Shown: piece by piece, positions 25,489 through 34,887 of the stretch
Layout: the number at the start of each line of letters is the position of its first letter
Position numbering within the stretch: the first letter of the stretch is position 1
Origin: Oscillospiraceae bacterium
GTDB taxonomy: Bacteria; Bacillota; Clostridia; Oscillospirales; Ruminococcaceae
Reading direction: 5' to 3'
Length of the DNA: 64,000 nt
Assembly: GCA_031282245.1 (NCBI GenBank)
Contig: JAITEB010000017.1
Span: forward strand, 1-64,000
Made by a program: the position numbers and the translations under genes
The notes under the pieces: generated by a model
The model's database searches: none
The model's input: only the letters and a program-made list of their open reading frames with translations
What the model was told of the DNA's origin: nothing

Positions 25489-26265
25489 GTGAAACAACAT
25501 GAAAGCCACAGCAGCACAGACGAAAATATAGTCTATGGCCGTAACGCCGTTCTGGAGCTTTTGCTGAGCGGCAAGGCCCCTGACACAGTTTATATCCAGG
25601 ATTTTTCCGCAGGAGGGAATGTTTCCCGAATTATAGCCGTCTCAAAAGAACTCGGAGCAACCGTTAAACAGGTCAGCGCCCAGAAGCTTGAGTTTCTGAC
25701 AAATGGAGGGAACCATCAGGGAGTGGCCGCCACTACTTCACTTATTGAGTATGTTTCATTGCGGGATATTCTTGATATTGCCCGGGAAAAGGGCGAAGCT
25801 CCGTTTCTGGTCATTGCGGACGAAATCGAAGACCCGCATAATTTAGGCGCGCTTATCCGGACGGCGGAAGCCGCCGGAGCGCACGGGCTTGTCATCCCCA
25901 AAAGGCGGAGCGCAACTGTCAACTCCACAGTCTACAAAACTTCCGCCGGCGCCTGCGCTCATCTGGCCGTCGCGAAAGTCACCAACATCGCCGAGACTAT
26001 AGAAACCCTCAAAAAAGAGGGCGTGTGGGTTTACGGCGCGGATAGATCCGGAACTCCGCTGTGGCAGGCGGACATCAGCGGCAGCGCGGCTCTTGTCGTC
26101 GGTTCCGAGGGCAAAGGCCTTGGAACCCTTGTAAAAAAGCGCTGCGACGCGCTTGTTTCCATTCCCATGAACGGGAAAATAAATTCCCTGAACGCATCTG
26201 TGGCCGGCGGGATTTTTATGTATGAGCTTGTAAGACAGAGAAACGACCGGAGTTTACAAAAATAA
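25489..26265 (+). CDS. rlmB: 23S rRNA (guanosine-2'-O-)-methyltransferase, RlmB/TrmH (SPOUT) family
   Basis: A 258-residue SPOUT methyltransferase starting at GTG 25489 with AAGGGAGG upstream. The N-terminal substrate-binding domain (VYGRNAVLELLLSG) and the C-terminal knotted domain are clear: ADEIEDPHNLGALIRTAEAAG (motif 1), VVGSEGKGLG (motif 2) and SIPMNGKINSLNASVAGGIF (motif 3). It uses S-adenosylmethionine to methylate a ribose 2'-OH, most probably G2251 of 23S rRNA. RlmB and other TrmH-type members cannot be separated with full certainty by eye. Confidence 0.92.
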   Translation: MKQHESHSSTDENIVYGRNAVLELLLSGKAPDTVYIQDFSAGGNVSRIIAVSKELGATVKQVSAQKLEFLTNGGNHQGVAATTSLIEYVSLRDILDIAREKGEAPFLVIADEIEDPHNLGALIRTAEAAGAHGLVIPKRRSATVNSTVYKTSAGACAHLAVAKVTNIAETIETLKKEGVWVYGADRSGTPLWQADISGSAALVVGSEGKGLGTLVKKRCDALVSIPMNGKINSLNASVAGGIFMYELVRQRNDRSLQK

Positions 26266-26330
26266 AGCCGGCGGATACGGTTTATCCCCCTGCGAGAAGT
26301 TAACGCACGCAAGAAAAGGAGTTTTTGAAA

Positions 26331-28604
26331 ATGGCTACGAAAATAACCCCGACAGCAAACAAATCCACTGTGCGGGAGTACAAAGGTGCTGTGCCCGCAC
26401 ATAAACCCGCCAGTGAGAAAATTCCGATTTATAACGCGCCCACGGCCGAGCTGGAACAGGGCGCAAAAGCCGCCCCGCATGGTTCCGCCGCACCGGTCAG
26501 GCAAGACGCGAATAATGCCTCGAATATGTTAAAAGGAGTGCAGCAGACAGCCTACCCAACCGTTGAAATAGACGCCGTGCGCCTTCCCGCGGAAACTTCA
26601 GGAAAAACCGGGCTTCGGTTCGCCGAAATGCCGGAATACGAGCCAAGGCAGCTTTATGACTACGAGAAAGATCTTGCCGAAGACCGGGAGTTTCCCGAGC
26701 GCAAAAAAATAAAGGCCGCGCCGCGCGCTAAGCTTTTTTCTCCTGTTTTCACAAAAAAATCCGCGAAAAAGCGCGCTGTAAAATCTGATGCCCCCTATAT
26801 AGAGCCGAGAGAACAGTATGAAGACTATAAAAATTACGGCGAGACAAAAAAAGTGCTCAAGCGCCTTGAAAGCATGAAGCTTTCCGCGCTTGTCAGCTTT
26901 GTCTGCCTTGCGGCGCTGGCGCTGTTTGCGGTTTATCTGGTTTTGTCAACATATTCGCCATTCTTATCAAATTTTGCCATTCCGGATATAAGCCCTAAAC
27001 TGGGTTCGGAACCGGCGCAGACTTATGCTGTCATATCGCTTTTGGGGCTTGTCGCCGCCGTATTGATCTGCAACCGATATGTATTGGACGGTCTGCGGCG
27101 TTTTGTCCGCCTGAAATCAAGCGCGGATTCTCTGGTCTCCGTTGCGGCGCTGTTTGCGCTTGGCTTTAATATATACGCCGCCGCCGCGCCTTCGGTTTTG
27201 GCTCTGGACGGCGTGCACCTGTACAATCCCGTCATAGTGGCCGCGTTTGCATTCAACGCTTTGGGGCGGCTTTTGAGGATTAAGCGCACGCTGGAAAATT
27301 TCAACCTGCTCTCTACCATGAAAGACAAAACCTCTATGGAAGTCGTACGGGATTTGGACTTGCGTGACGAGCTTAACAGGGTTATGGGCGACCCGCTGGG
27401 TTCCTCGGCGGTGCCGGTGAAGTCGGGGTTCTGCAAGCGCTTTCTGGAGCTTTCGCTGGAGGGCGACGACAAAGGCAATGCCGAGAAAATAATAAGCCCG
27501 ATAGCTTTCCTTGCGGCCGTCGCCGTTTCCGTCGGAGCGTTTATCCTTTGGCGAAACGGCGGAGCGGCGCTTGGCCAGGGAATTGTTCAGGCGCTTTCCG
27601 TGTTTATGGCCATATTGTGCGTGTGCGCCCCGTTTACGTCGCTGCTGTGCACAAATCTGCCCCTCGGCTTCGCCGCCAAAAAGCTCGTCAAAATGGGCGC
27701 CATCGTCAGCGGGAATGAGGCCGTCAACGAGTTTTCGCAGGTGAACTCTATAGTGGTAAACGCTTCCAGCCTTTTCCCGAAAGGCTCAATTTCTTTGAAA
27801 GGCATCAAAACTTTTGACGGCGGCAAAATTGACGAATGCATAATAGACGCGACCAGCGTGATGAACGCCATGAACGGCACGCTTAAAGACACTTTTCTGG
27901 GCATTATCCAGAACCGCACGGATATATTAAGCGACGTCGATTCTATAACTTACGAGGAGGGCATGGGGGTTTCCGCCTGGGTGAAAAACAAGCGAGTGCT
28001 TATTGGCAACCGGGAACTAATGCGCAACCATAATAATATCATAATGCCCGCCGCAGACTTTGAGGAAAAATACAAGACCGACGGCAGGGAGGTTGTTTAT
28101 CTTGCCTCTTCCAGCGTTTTGATGGCCATGTATATAATAAAATATATGGGCGAGATTCACATCGGAGCGCTTTTGAAAAAGCTTCTGGCCAGCGGGATTT
28201 CTGTGATTGTCCGGACGTCCGACCCGAATATAAGCGCAAAGAAAATCGGGGAAATTTTTGAGATCCCGCAGGACGACATGGCGGGGATTCATATCATACC
28301 GGAACGCTCCGGCGGCGCTTTTGAGAGAGTGACCCGCCCGCGCCCGCGCATTGACGCAAAGCTTGTCTATTCGGAAAAACTTACGGCCTGCCTTAACGCT
28401 GTTATAAGCGCTGTCCGCATATGGACGACTTCCTCTGTTTTGACCGGCGCGCAGACGATTCTGCTCACCGCCGGCTACGCCATAATCACGTTTTGTGCGT
28501 TTTTTTCACGTCTTGATATGGTGACGCCGCTCACGGTCATGCTGTATAATCTTGCCTGGGCTTTTTCGGCATGGCTTATCTCGCTTCTTCGGGAGATCCA
28601 ATAA
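26331..28604 (+). CDS. catalytically degenerate P-type-ATPase-like membrane protein
   Basis: 757 residues from ATG 26331 (AAAAGGAG upstream). A charged, probably disordered cytosolic region covers about 1-180. Transmembrane helices lie near 183-210, 230-248, 265-290, 295-315, 390-410 and 420-440. Sequence then follows the order of a P1B-type ATPase. CAPFTSLLCTNLPLGFAAKK takes the place of the CPC helix, and GAIVSGNEAVNE matches the usual GxxIKGGEALE. VVNASSLFPKG stands where VFDKTGTLTxG should be, so the phosphorylated Asp is Asn 477. GMGVSAWVKNKRVLIGNREL and VRTSDPNISAKKIGE (in place of TGDN) follow, and GDGxND is absent. It ends in two transmembrane helices. Transport by ATP hydrolysis is not expected; a regulatory or structural role is inferred. 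Confidence 0.75.
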   Translation: MATKITPTANKSTVREYKGAVPAHKPASEKIPIYNAPTAELEQGAKAAPHGSAAPVRQDANNASNMLKGVQQTAYPTVEIDAVRLPAETSGKTGLRFAEMPEYEPRQLYDYEKDLAEDREFPERKKIKAAPRAKLFSPVFTKKSAKKRAVKSDAPYIEPREQYEDYKNYGETKKVLKRLESMKLSALVSFVCLAALALFAVYLVLSTYSPFLSNFAIPDISPKLGSEPAQTYAVISLLGLVAAVLICNRYVLDGLRRFVRLKSSADSLVSVAALFALGFNIYAAAAPSVLALDGVHLYNPVIVAAFAFNALGRLLRIKRTLENFNLLSTMKDKTSMEVVRDLDLRDELNRVMGDPLGSSAVPVKSGFCKRFLELSLEGDDKGNAEKIISPIAFLAAVAVSVGAFILWRNGGAALGQGIVQALSVFMAILCVCAPFTSLLCTNLPLGFAAKKLVKMGAIVSGNEAVNEFSQVNSIVVNASSLFPKGSISLKGIKTFDGGKIDECIIDATSVMNAMNGTLKDTFLGIIQNRTDILSDVDSITYEEGMGVSAWVKNKRVLIGNRELMRNHNNIIMPAADFEEKYKTDGREVVYLASSSVLMAMYIIKYMGEIHIGALLKKLLASGISVIVRTSDPNISAKKIGEIFEIPQDDMAGIHIIPERSGGAFERVTRPRPRIDAKLVYSEKLTACLNAVISAVRIWTTSSVLTGAQTILLTAGYAIITFCAFFSRLDMVTPLTVMLYNLAWAFSAWLISLLREIQ

Positions 28605-28612
28605 AAAACACA

Positions 28613-28662
28613 GCGGGCTGCCGCTTGAATTCGACGAACGCCGAATTTAAACAGCAACCCGC
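28613..28662. terminator. hairpin between convergent genes
   Basis: GCGGGCTGC (28613-28621) pairs with GCAACCCGC (28654-28662) with one mismatch, with an inner GAATTCG/CGAATTT pair. It separates the P-type-like gene from the ABC permease gene. Confidence 0.6.
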
Positions 28663-28667
28663 GTTTA

Positions 28668-31600
28668 TTAATTATCGTTCGCCTTGAGCGCTTCGACCAT
28701 GTTTATTTTCTTCATGCTGAACATCATGACGAAATTGGCCAAAAGCGTAAACGCCAGCGTCAGCGCCGCCGCGAAAATAAAACTTCCCTGGCTTATGTCG
28801 CGCCCGAACATCAGGGCGTTTACTTCAACGCTGTCAACTACATAGCGGCAAAGGAAAATCCCCCCGCCGAGACCGATCAAAATGCCCGCGACTGTGAGAA
28901 TAACGTTTTCCCGGCCGATATATCCGGTCAGCTCCCAGTTGTTGAAGCCGAGAACTTTGAAAGTGCACAGCTCGCGCATGCGTTCGGCGATGTTGATTGC
29001 GCTGAGGTTATACAGCACAACAAAGGCCAGAACCGCCGCCGCGAAAATCAGAAAATACACTATGATATCCATACTGCTGACAACGTCCCCGTACTGGAGC
29101 TTCAAAACGTCGGTCATAGTGGCCGAGCGCACAAAATCCATTTTGTTGGCCTGTTCCGCGATAAGGCTTGCGGAGCCTTCTTCAAATTTGTCGGCCTTGA
29201 TAAGAACCGTCGTATATTCCGGCACAATGCTGAAATAGTCGCTGTAGATTTTCTCGCCCATGTAGATATAATGCCCGGTGTAATTTTCCGTGACGTCCGT
29301 AATTGTCGCCATATACTGGAAGCCTTCGCCGTCTTTGAAAGAGATCTGGTCATCGACGTCAACGCCCAGCAGCAGAGCGAGCTTTTCCGATATAATCACG
29401 CTGGTGGATGTAAAAGCGATTTCTTCTTTGGATTCCCGGGAACGCAGAGTTATAAAGTCGTTTATAGGCTTGTTTTTTTCGCCTACTATCATAGAGACGT
29501 TTTCGCTTTTGCCGTTTGCTTCAATTTGGATAGATTCTTCGTAGCAGTTCAGGCTCTTGGCGGAGTATTTTTTCAGCAGTTTGTCAAGCTCCGACCTCTG
29601 CGCCTTGTCCGCCTTGTCCTCAAGGCTTATTTTTATGTCATAATGCAGTATCTGCCCATACTGGAGATTTACAACGCCGCTCAGGGCGTTTTTCAGCCCG
29701 AAACCGGTCAACATCATGGCCGTGCCGCCCGCTATGCCCGCAATCGTCATAAACATGCGCTTTTTATACCTGAACAGATTGCGCATGGTCATGCGCATGT
29801 TAAAGCTGAGAAATATCCAAATGGGCTTGATTTTTTCAAGCAAAATTGTTTTGCCGCTTTTCGGGGCCTTTGGTCGCATAAGCTGCGCAGGGCACTGTCT
29901 CAAGTGATCGGCGCAGACAGTCAGCGTCGGCGTAAGCGTGCAGAACAGCGCTCCAAGCAGAACATAAGCGGCGTAATCCCAGTGGAATGGCGTGCTTATA
30001 ATCGGTATGCTGTAAAGCGAGCCATAAGCCCGCATTATCATTGAGGGCATGTACCGGAAGCCCAAAGCAAGCCCCACCGCGCTGCCCAGAACAGCCGCGC
30101 TTACGGCGTAGTTCAGATATTTCCCGCTTATTGCCAGATCGCTAAGCCCGGTCGCCTTGTATGTGCCTATTAATACGTTGTCTTCTTCAACCATGCGCGT
30201 CATGCTGGTCCAGCAGACAAGCGCGGCGACGACTATAAAAAATATAGGGAAGACCGTGGCGACGGCGTCCAGCCGCCCGGCGTTTGCGCCGTAATCGGTG
30301 TATCCCGCGACGACGCTTCTGTTGTCCGCATAGTATGTGATTTTTTCCATGCGGTTGAGCGCCTGCGTCGCGTCCTCCACTTCTTGCATTTTTTCCTCAA
30401 GGATTATTTTGGAATCGTCAAGAATTTTTTGGGATTTATCGACCTGCGCCTGACTTTTTTTCACTGTGTTTTTTTTGAAGTCGATGATTCGCATAGCCTC
30501 GGCATAGGCTGTGTCATAGGCCGCCTGCGTCTGCTCGATCCATGTCTGCGCGGCGGCGATCTGCGACTTAAGCGGGGCGATCTGCGCACTGAGCGTTTCC
30601 GTCTCGGCCTTTCTGTTTGCGACATCCGCGGTCTTTGCGTCAAAAGCCTGTTGCGCCGCGTCAAGCCACGCTTTATTTTCCTTAATTACCTCAAACATTT
30701 TGTCTTTTGCCGGCCCGTCGGGGAGAAAGTTATATAAGTTATAATTTGACATATACGCCGCGTAGCGTGTGACAATTCTCCGTTTTTCATCTTCAAGCTC
30801 TTTCTCCGCTTTGGGGATAAAAGCCTGATTTTCCGCAATGCGCGCTTCGCCGTGGGCAAGCGTCGCCTGTGCGTCCGCTATAAAATCCTGTCTCTCGCTT
30901 ATTCCCGCAAGCTGGGCTTCCAGCGGCGCCATATCCACGTCTTTCATGCCTTGGGCCAGCGCAAGCTGGCCTTTTGCGTCCGACAAAAGCGTGGCGTTAA
31001 GTTCTATATCTTCTTTAGCCTTTTTGACCATGGCCTCCGCGTCGCTGATTTTCTTGCGGGGTTCCGCCGAAAGCCTTACAAAGCGTTCCGGCATAGCGCT
31101 TGTGATCGCTTCTATTGCCAAAGCGTATTCTTGATACATAGCCTGGTCAAAGTCTTTATCAAAAGAAGAAATCTCGCTGCTGGACTTGAACCGGACATAA
31201 ACTTCTGTAAAATACGGGTAGGCAAAATCTTCCGGCCTGATTAATATAAAACCTTTCGAGGTGCCGTCGCCAAGCTTGCTCACGCCCCTGTCGTTACTCT
31301 GGTACATAGGGGAGCTTGCGCTGCCGACTATCGTAAATTTCTCCAGCTTAAAGGCTTTTTCCGGATTGATGATCTGCTTGCTCAGGCTGTTGTCCTCATA
31401 AACGGCGCCGCCGCCTTCGCGGGCGCTGTAATAAGGTTCTATCGCGTCTCCGATTTTATACTTACCTTCGCGCAGAAGTTTCGCGTCCGCAAGGCATTCG
31501 CCGGCTTTCTCGGGCAGCCTGCCGTCTATCAGGTTTATTGAGTTCACGTCGCCCGGGGCCGGTACAGACATAAAGCGAAGATTGTCCCCTGTAGCCCTGT

Positions 31601-31880
31601 CGAAAGCGTCCACAGAATATGAGCCGGTAGCGTTATCGACATTCTCAAGATTTTTAAGGACTTTAACGTCTCCGTCGTCCAAGCCGTAGTTGCCCATCAT
31701 TTTGAAATCCATAAATTTGGATTCGGCGTAATACTTGTCTGCGGTGGCGCGCATGGCCGGGCCGACTGATTTAAGACCAGTGAAAAGACCCGCGCCGACG
31801 GCTATTATCATAAAAACAGACAAAAAACGCTGGAAGGACTTAAATATGGCCCTGACATAATCTTTATATAACACATTCAT
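28668..31880 (-). CDS. ABC transporter permease, MacB/FtsX family with long coiled-coil ectodomain
   Basis: A 1070-residue permease. One N-terminal helix (about 15-38) leads to a large extracytoplasmic region. Its second half (about 275-520) is strongly coiled-coil (for example DAEAMVKKAKEDIELNATLL and KNTVKKSQAQVDKSQKILDD). FtsX-like helices lie at about 545-640, then a second N-helix-like segment near 715-740, an ectodomain, and three C-terminal helices (about 930-1055). The tail AALTLAFTLLANFVMMFSMKKINMVEALKAND is typical of FtsX permeases. The partner ATPase is immediately upstream on the same strand. Two-FtsX-domain permeases of this size export peptides or lipids or act as mechanical transmitters; substrate unknown. 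Confidence 0.88.
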   Translation of the reverse strand: MNVLYKDYVRAIFKSFQRFLSVFMIIAVGAGLFTGLKSVGPAMRATADKYYAESKFMDFKMMGNYGLDDGDVKVLKNLENVDNATGSYSVDAFDRATGDNLRFMSVPAPGDVNSINLIDGRLPEKAGECLADAKLLREGKYKIGDAIEPYYSAREGGGAVYEDNSLSKQIINPEKAFKLEKFTIVGSASSPMYQSNDRGVSKLGDGTSKGFILIRPEDFAYPYFTEVYVRFKSSSEISSFDKDFDQAMYQEYALAIEAITSAMPERFVRLSAEPRKKISDAEAMVKKAKEDIELNATLLSDAKGQLALAQGMKDVDMAPLEAQLAGISERQDFIADAQATLAHGEARIAENQAFIPKAEKELEDEKRRIVTRYAAYMSNYNLYNFLPDGPAKDKMFEVIKENKAWLDAAQQAFDAKTADVANRKAETETLSAQIAPLKSQIAAAQTWIEQTQAAYDTAYAEAMRIIDFKKNTVKKSQAQVDKSQKILDDSKIILEEKMQEVEDATQALNRMEKITYYADNRSVVAGYTDYGANAGRLDAVATVFPIFFIVVAALVCWTSMTRMVEEDNVLIGTYKATGLSDLAISGKYLNYAVSAAVLGSAVGLALGFRYMPSMIMRAYGSLYSIPIISTPFHWDYAAYVLLGALFCTLTPTLTVCADHLRQCPAQLMRPKAPKSGKTILLEKIKPIWIFLSFNMRMTMRNLFRYKKRMFMTIAGIAGGTAMMLTGFGLKNALSGVVNLQYGQILHYDIKISLEDKADKAQRSELDKLLKKYSAKSLNCYEESIQIEANGKSENVSMIVGEKNKPINDFITLRSRESKEEIAFTSTSVIISEKLALLLGVDVDDQISFKDGEGFQYMATITDVTENYTGHYIYMGEKIYSDYFSIVPEYTTVLIKADKFEEGSASLIAEQANKMDFVRSATMTDVLKLQYGDVVSSMDIIVYFLIFAAAVLAFVVLYNLSAINIAERMRELCTFKVLGFNNWELTGYIGRENVILTVAGILIGLGGGIFLCRYVVDSVEVNALMFGRDISQGSFIFAAALTLAFTLLANFVMMFSMKKINMVEALKANDN

Positions 31881-31967
31881 GAAAAATTTTCCTCCTTTCT
31901 TTTTGTTATTTTGAATTTATGCGACTGTGAGAATTCCGCAGGGATTTATAAAAGCCGCGAGCCTGTT

Positions 31968-32681
31968 TTACCATTCAATTGCGGATATAGGCAAAGGCTC
32001 CGGATTTGTGCGCATGTTCCGCACCCTGCCGCTGTAAATTTCAATAACCCTGTCCGCCATTTTGGATATAGCCTGATTGTGTGTGATAACAACAACCGTG
32101 GTGCCGGTTTTTTTGCATGTCTCACTCAGCAGGTTCAAAATGGTTTTGCCTGTGTTGTAGTCCAGCGCGCCTGTGGGTTCGTCGCAAAGCAGAAGCTTCG
32201 GTTTTTTCGCCAAAGCGCGCGCGATGGCGACTCTCTGCTGTTCGCCGCCGGAAAGCGCCGCCGGAAAGTTGCGCAGTCTGTCCCCCAGACCAACTTCCTC
32301 CAGAACTTCTTTGGGTTTAAGAGTCTCTTTTTTGATCCGCGTACAAAGCTCGACATTTTCAAGCGCCGTCAGGTTGGGGGCAAGATTATAAAACTGAAAA
32401 ACAAATCCAATATCTTCACGTCTGTATTTTGTCAGGGCTCTTGCCGAAAGGCCGTTTATGGCTTTCCCGTCAACAGTTATCGTCCCGCTGTCGCAGCTGT
32501 CCATACCACCAAGAATGTTAAGAACTGTCGTCTTTCCCGCGCCGGACGGCCCGACAATGACGGCGAACTCCCCTTTTTGGATTTCAAAGTTTATATCCTC
32601 CAAGGCAGTTATAGTGATGTCCCCCATGCGGTAAGACTTTGTAAGGTTTTTTAGCTCAACGTAGGTTTGCAAATTTATCAT
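31968..32681 (-). CDS. ABC transporter ATP-binding protein (MacB/LolD type)
   Basis: A 237-residue ATPase. Walker A is GPSGAGKTT (about 43-51), the Q-loop FVFQFYNL, the signature [16 protein letters not shown], and the Walker [13 protein letters not shown], followed by VVVITHNQ. The family typically energises FtsX-type permeases such as the 1070-residue one encoded 87 bases downstream. The start [17 protein letters not shown] is 20-odd bases after a rather weak Shine-Dalgarno; an internal alternative is not better. Confidence 0.93.
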   Translation of the reverse strand: MINLQTYVELKNLTKSYRMGDITITALEDINFEIQKGEFAVIVGPSGAGKTTVLNILGGMDSCDSGTITVDGKAINGLSARALTKYRREDIGFVFQFYNLAPNLTALENVELCTRIKKETLKPKEVLEEVGLGDRLRNFPAALSGGEQQRVAIARALAKKPKLLLCDEPTGALDYNTGKTILNLLSETCKKTGTTVVVITHNQAISKMADRVIEIYSGRVRNMRTNPEPLPISAIEW

Positions 32682-33060
32682 CTCGATTCTTTTCAGTGAC
32701 GTTATCGGCTTTATTACTTGCCTAAATCTAATTGTAATATTTTCTTATATAATAGTCAAGTATTTATATAAATTTTTTTAGGTTATTTTGCGATAATATA
32801 TTTAGTAAATAAACTTATGATTAGTATTCGATTGTATTCGACTTAAATAAACTTATTGTTTTTCGCTTTTTGCTAATTTTACCTTTTGCATATGCTGTTT
32901 TTTGGGAGTGCTTTTTTCCTGGCGTGAAAAGTATTAATTTATTTAAAAATATTGAAATATAAAATTTGAAGTAGCTTTTTCAAAGTTTTAGTGCTATCAT
33001 AGAAATAAATGTTGAATACAGGGATTAGACTAATATTTTGCCGGGGAGGAGTTTTCAAGC
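32682..33060. other. AT-rich divergent intergenic region
   Basis: It holds the leftward promoter of the ABC operon (32731-32759) and must hold the rightward promoter of the 33061 gene, for which only loose -35/-10 matches are seen. GGGGAGGAG precedes the 33061 start. No gene is visible. Confidence 0.5.
32731..32759 (-). promoter_or_regulatory. promoter of the ABC exporter operon
   Basis: On the minus strand TTGACT (32754-32759) and TACAAT (32731-32736) are 17 bases apart, 50 bases before the ATPase start. Confidence 0.75.
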
Positions 33061-34239
33061 ATGTACTCCAAAAAGATATATGCCGCCGGAACTGCAGCGT
33101 TTTTGCTTGTATTTTTTATACTTGCGGCGGGTTCCGCTTTTCTTTCGCAGGACGGGGCTGAAATAGTCGACGATTGCGGGGATATTTCGCCGGGTTCAAA
33201 CATCGCGGCGTATAACAATATGATTGTCAGGAACTTTGAAACTTGCCCAGATTCAACCCAACTGGCTGTCGCTAACGGCTTTATCAGGACAGGCGAAGTT
33301 GTTTACAGCGTTTCCCAGCCGGTCAGTATAACAGTCAATTTTTACGCTTCAACTTACATAACAGAAAGGCTTGAAGAAAACATCCCGTATTCGGACATGG
33401 AACTTGGAGTTTTTATTTACGCCGGTTCAGCGCATATTCAGGAAAGTATTTCCTATGGCGGAGCAGGGTTTGACGGCCGCATTTACTACAGGCTTGATGC
33501 AGATCTCCCCGCAGAAGCAAGTCAGGTCAGCATTAAAATTATCACCGCCGATCCGGATGACGAGATCAATCTGCGCATTCTGCTGGCCAACGTGAAAATT
33601 ATTCAAACCTCCCGGTCTTCCGAAATTGCGGCGCCTTTGTTATCTTCTGAGCCTTTGTCCTCCGGGAGTTCCAGCCAGGCCCCCGCGCCGCCCGCTTCTT
33701 CCCGGGAACCGGAGGAAAAGCCTCCGCAAAATTCCAGTTCGTCTAATATAGTATCAAAGCCCCCGCCATTGCCGAGTTTGTCGGTCAGTTCACCGCTGTC
33801 CGGCTCCGAAACTGAAAAAACGCCGACGGTGCCCAACAGTGAAGGCAGTAACGAGGGAAAAGCCGTAAATGGCGGGGAAGTTTCCCATGGAAGCGCTGAT
33901 CCATATGCGAAAAGAAAAGACCCAAATACGGCCTTCACTTCCGGAATCGGAGACGCGGAAAGCGTTGACCTTCAAATCCCCGAAACGCCGAAAGGCTTAG
34001 AAACAATAATTATTCAGAATGTCGCCAGAAAGCCGCCGGAACAAAGCGCGGGCGAACCCAAAGAGGAATTTTCCTCGCCGCCAATATTCTCCTCTTCTCA
34101 GGAAGAAAGCGTTCCGGCCGTCTCTGTTGTTATTGCTGAAGATGAGAAAACCCCGCCCTTTGCAGTCCTGTTTGCGGCTTTGGGCATAAGCGCGGCGGCG
34201 ATTGCCGCAAGCCTTGTACTGAAAAAGCTGTTGAAATAG
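33061..34239 (+). CDS. Ser/Pro-rich surface protein with N- and C-terminal membrane segments
   Basis: A 392-residue protein of unknown family. An N-terminal hydrophobic segment (about 8-27) acts as signal or anchor. A folded region of about 150 residues (residues 30-180) with beta-strand character (SVSQPVSITVNFYASTYI, VSIKIITADPDDEINLRILL) follows. Then comes a long Ser/Pro/Glu-rich linker (about 185-355, repeated SS and PP clusters) and a C-terminal transmembrane helix (about 367-387) ending KKLLK. No LPxTG motif is seen, so it is anchored by the C-terminal helix. The convergent neighbour at 34335-34766 has the same signal-linker-helix plan, suggesting related envelope roles. Confidence 0.75.
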   Translation: MYSKKIYAAGTAAFLLVFFILAAGSAFLSQDGAEIVDDCGDISPGSNIAAYNNMIVRNFETCPDSTQLAVANGFIRTGEVVYSVSQPVSITVNFYASTYITERLEENIPYSDMELGVFIYAGSAHIQESISYGGAGFDGRIYYRLDADLPAEASQVSIKIITADPDDEINLRILLANVKIIQTSRSSEIAAPLLSSEPLSSGSSSQAPAPPASSREPEEKPPQNSSSSNIVSKPPPLPSLSVSSPLSGSETEKTPTVPNSEGSNEGKAVNGGEVSHGSADPYAKRKDPNTAFTSGIGDAESVDLQIPETPKGLETIIIQNVARKPPEQSAGEPKEEFSSPPIFSSSQEESVPAVSVVIAEDEKTPPFAVLFAALGISAAAIAASLVLKKLLK

Positions 34240-34334
34240 GGAGATGACTTGCCGCCCCCCGCGCAGTGAGCAGAAATAAAAGGCAACGGGAATCTTTCCC
34301 GCCGCCTTTCGCTTTATAAGCAAGGGGAGCATGG

Positions 34335-34766
34335 CTACTTTGTTTTTTTTACGATCAATACAGAAAGCGCAAAAAAGATTACCGCGCCTACGCAAAAAGC
34401 TATAACGACCACTTCGCTTTCCATCCCTGTGGATGGCGACTGCTGCTGGCTGGATCCCCCCGAACTGGATGTTGAGGCGGTTTCCAGGCTGGCGCCGCTG
34501 AGCTGTGCATAAATGTCAGAAAGCGTAGGTATGTATTCTCCCGAGCTTTCCCCTGGCGGCTGATAAACCGGGCCTTCACTGCTTTCGTCCAAATTGGGCG
34601 CCAAGAAAACTTCGCTGGAGTCTTCCTCCGGGAGAATCAGGCCATCGCTGAGAGACGATTCCTCAGCGGACAGCAAAAGGGAAAACAAACTCAAGCCAAA
34701 CAGAAGCGTGACAAGCATTACAAGACTTTTTTGAATTATATTATGTGGTTTTTTGCTGAATCTCAC
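34335..34766 (-). CDS. small Ser-rich membrane-anchored surface protein
   Basis: A 143-residue protein: a signal or anchor helix at about 14-33 (LVMLVTLLFGLSLFSLLLSA), an acidic Ser/Pro linker (about 35-112, ESSLSDGLILPEEDSSEVF, then SGGSSQQQSPSTGMES), and a C-terminal transmembrane helix (about 115-137) ending VKKTK. There is no sorting motif, although TG precedes the helix. It is read toward the larger protein of the same architecture. No family recognised. Confidence 0.65.
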   Translation of the reverse strand: MRFSKKPHNIIQKSLVMLVTLLFGLSLFSLLLSAEESSLSDGLILPEEDSSEVFLAPNLDESSEGPVYQPPGESSGEYIPTLSDIYAQLSGASLETASTSSSGGSSQQQSPSTGMESEVVVIAFCVGAVIFFALSVLIVKKTK

Positions 34767-34887
34767 TTGGGTTCTTCCTTTCGTACTAGTTTATGGTCTA
34801 CATTGAGTTCAGTTTAAGCATAACACCGGAAACTATATTTTGTCAACAATAATTTTACAATTAGCCATTAATATTTTAAATATCTGC

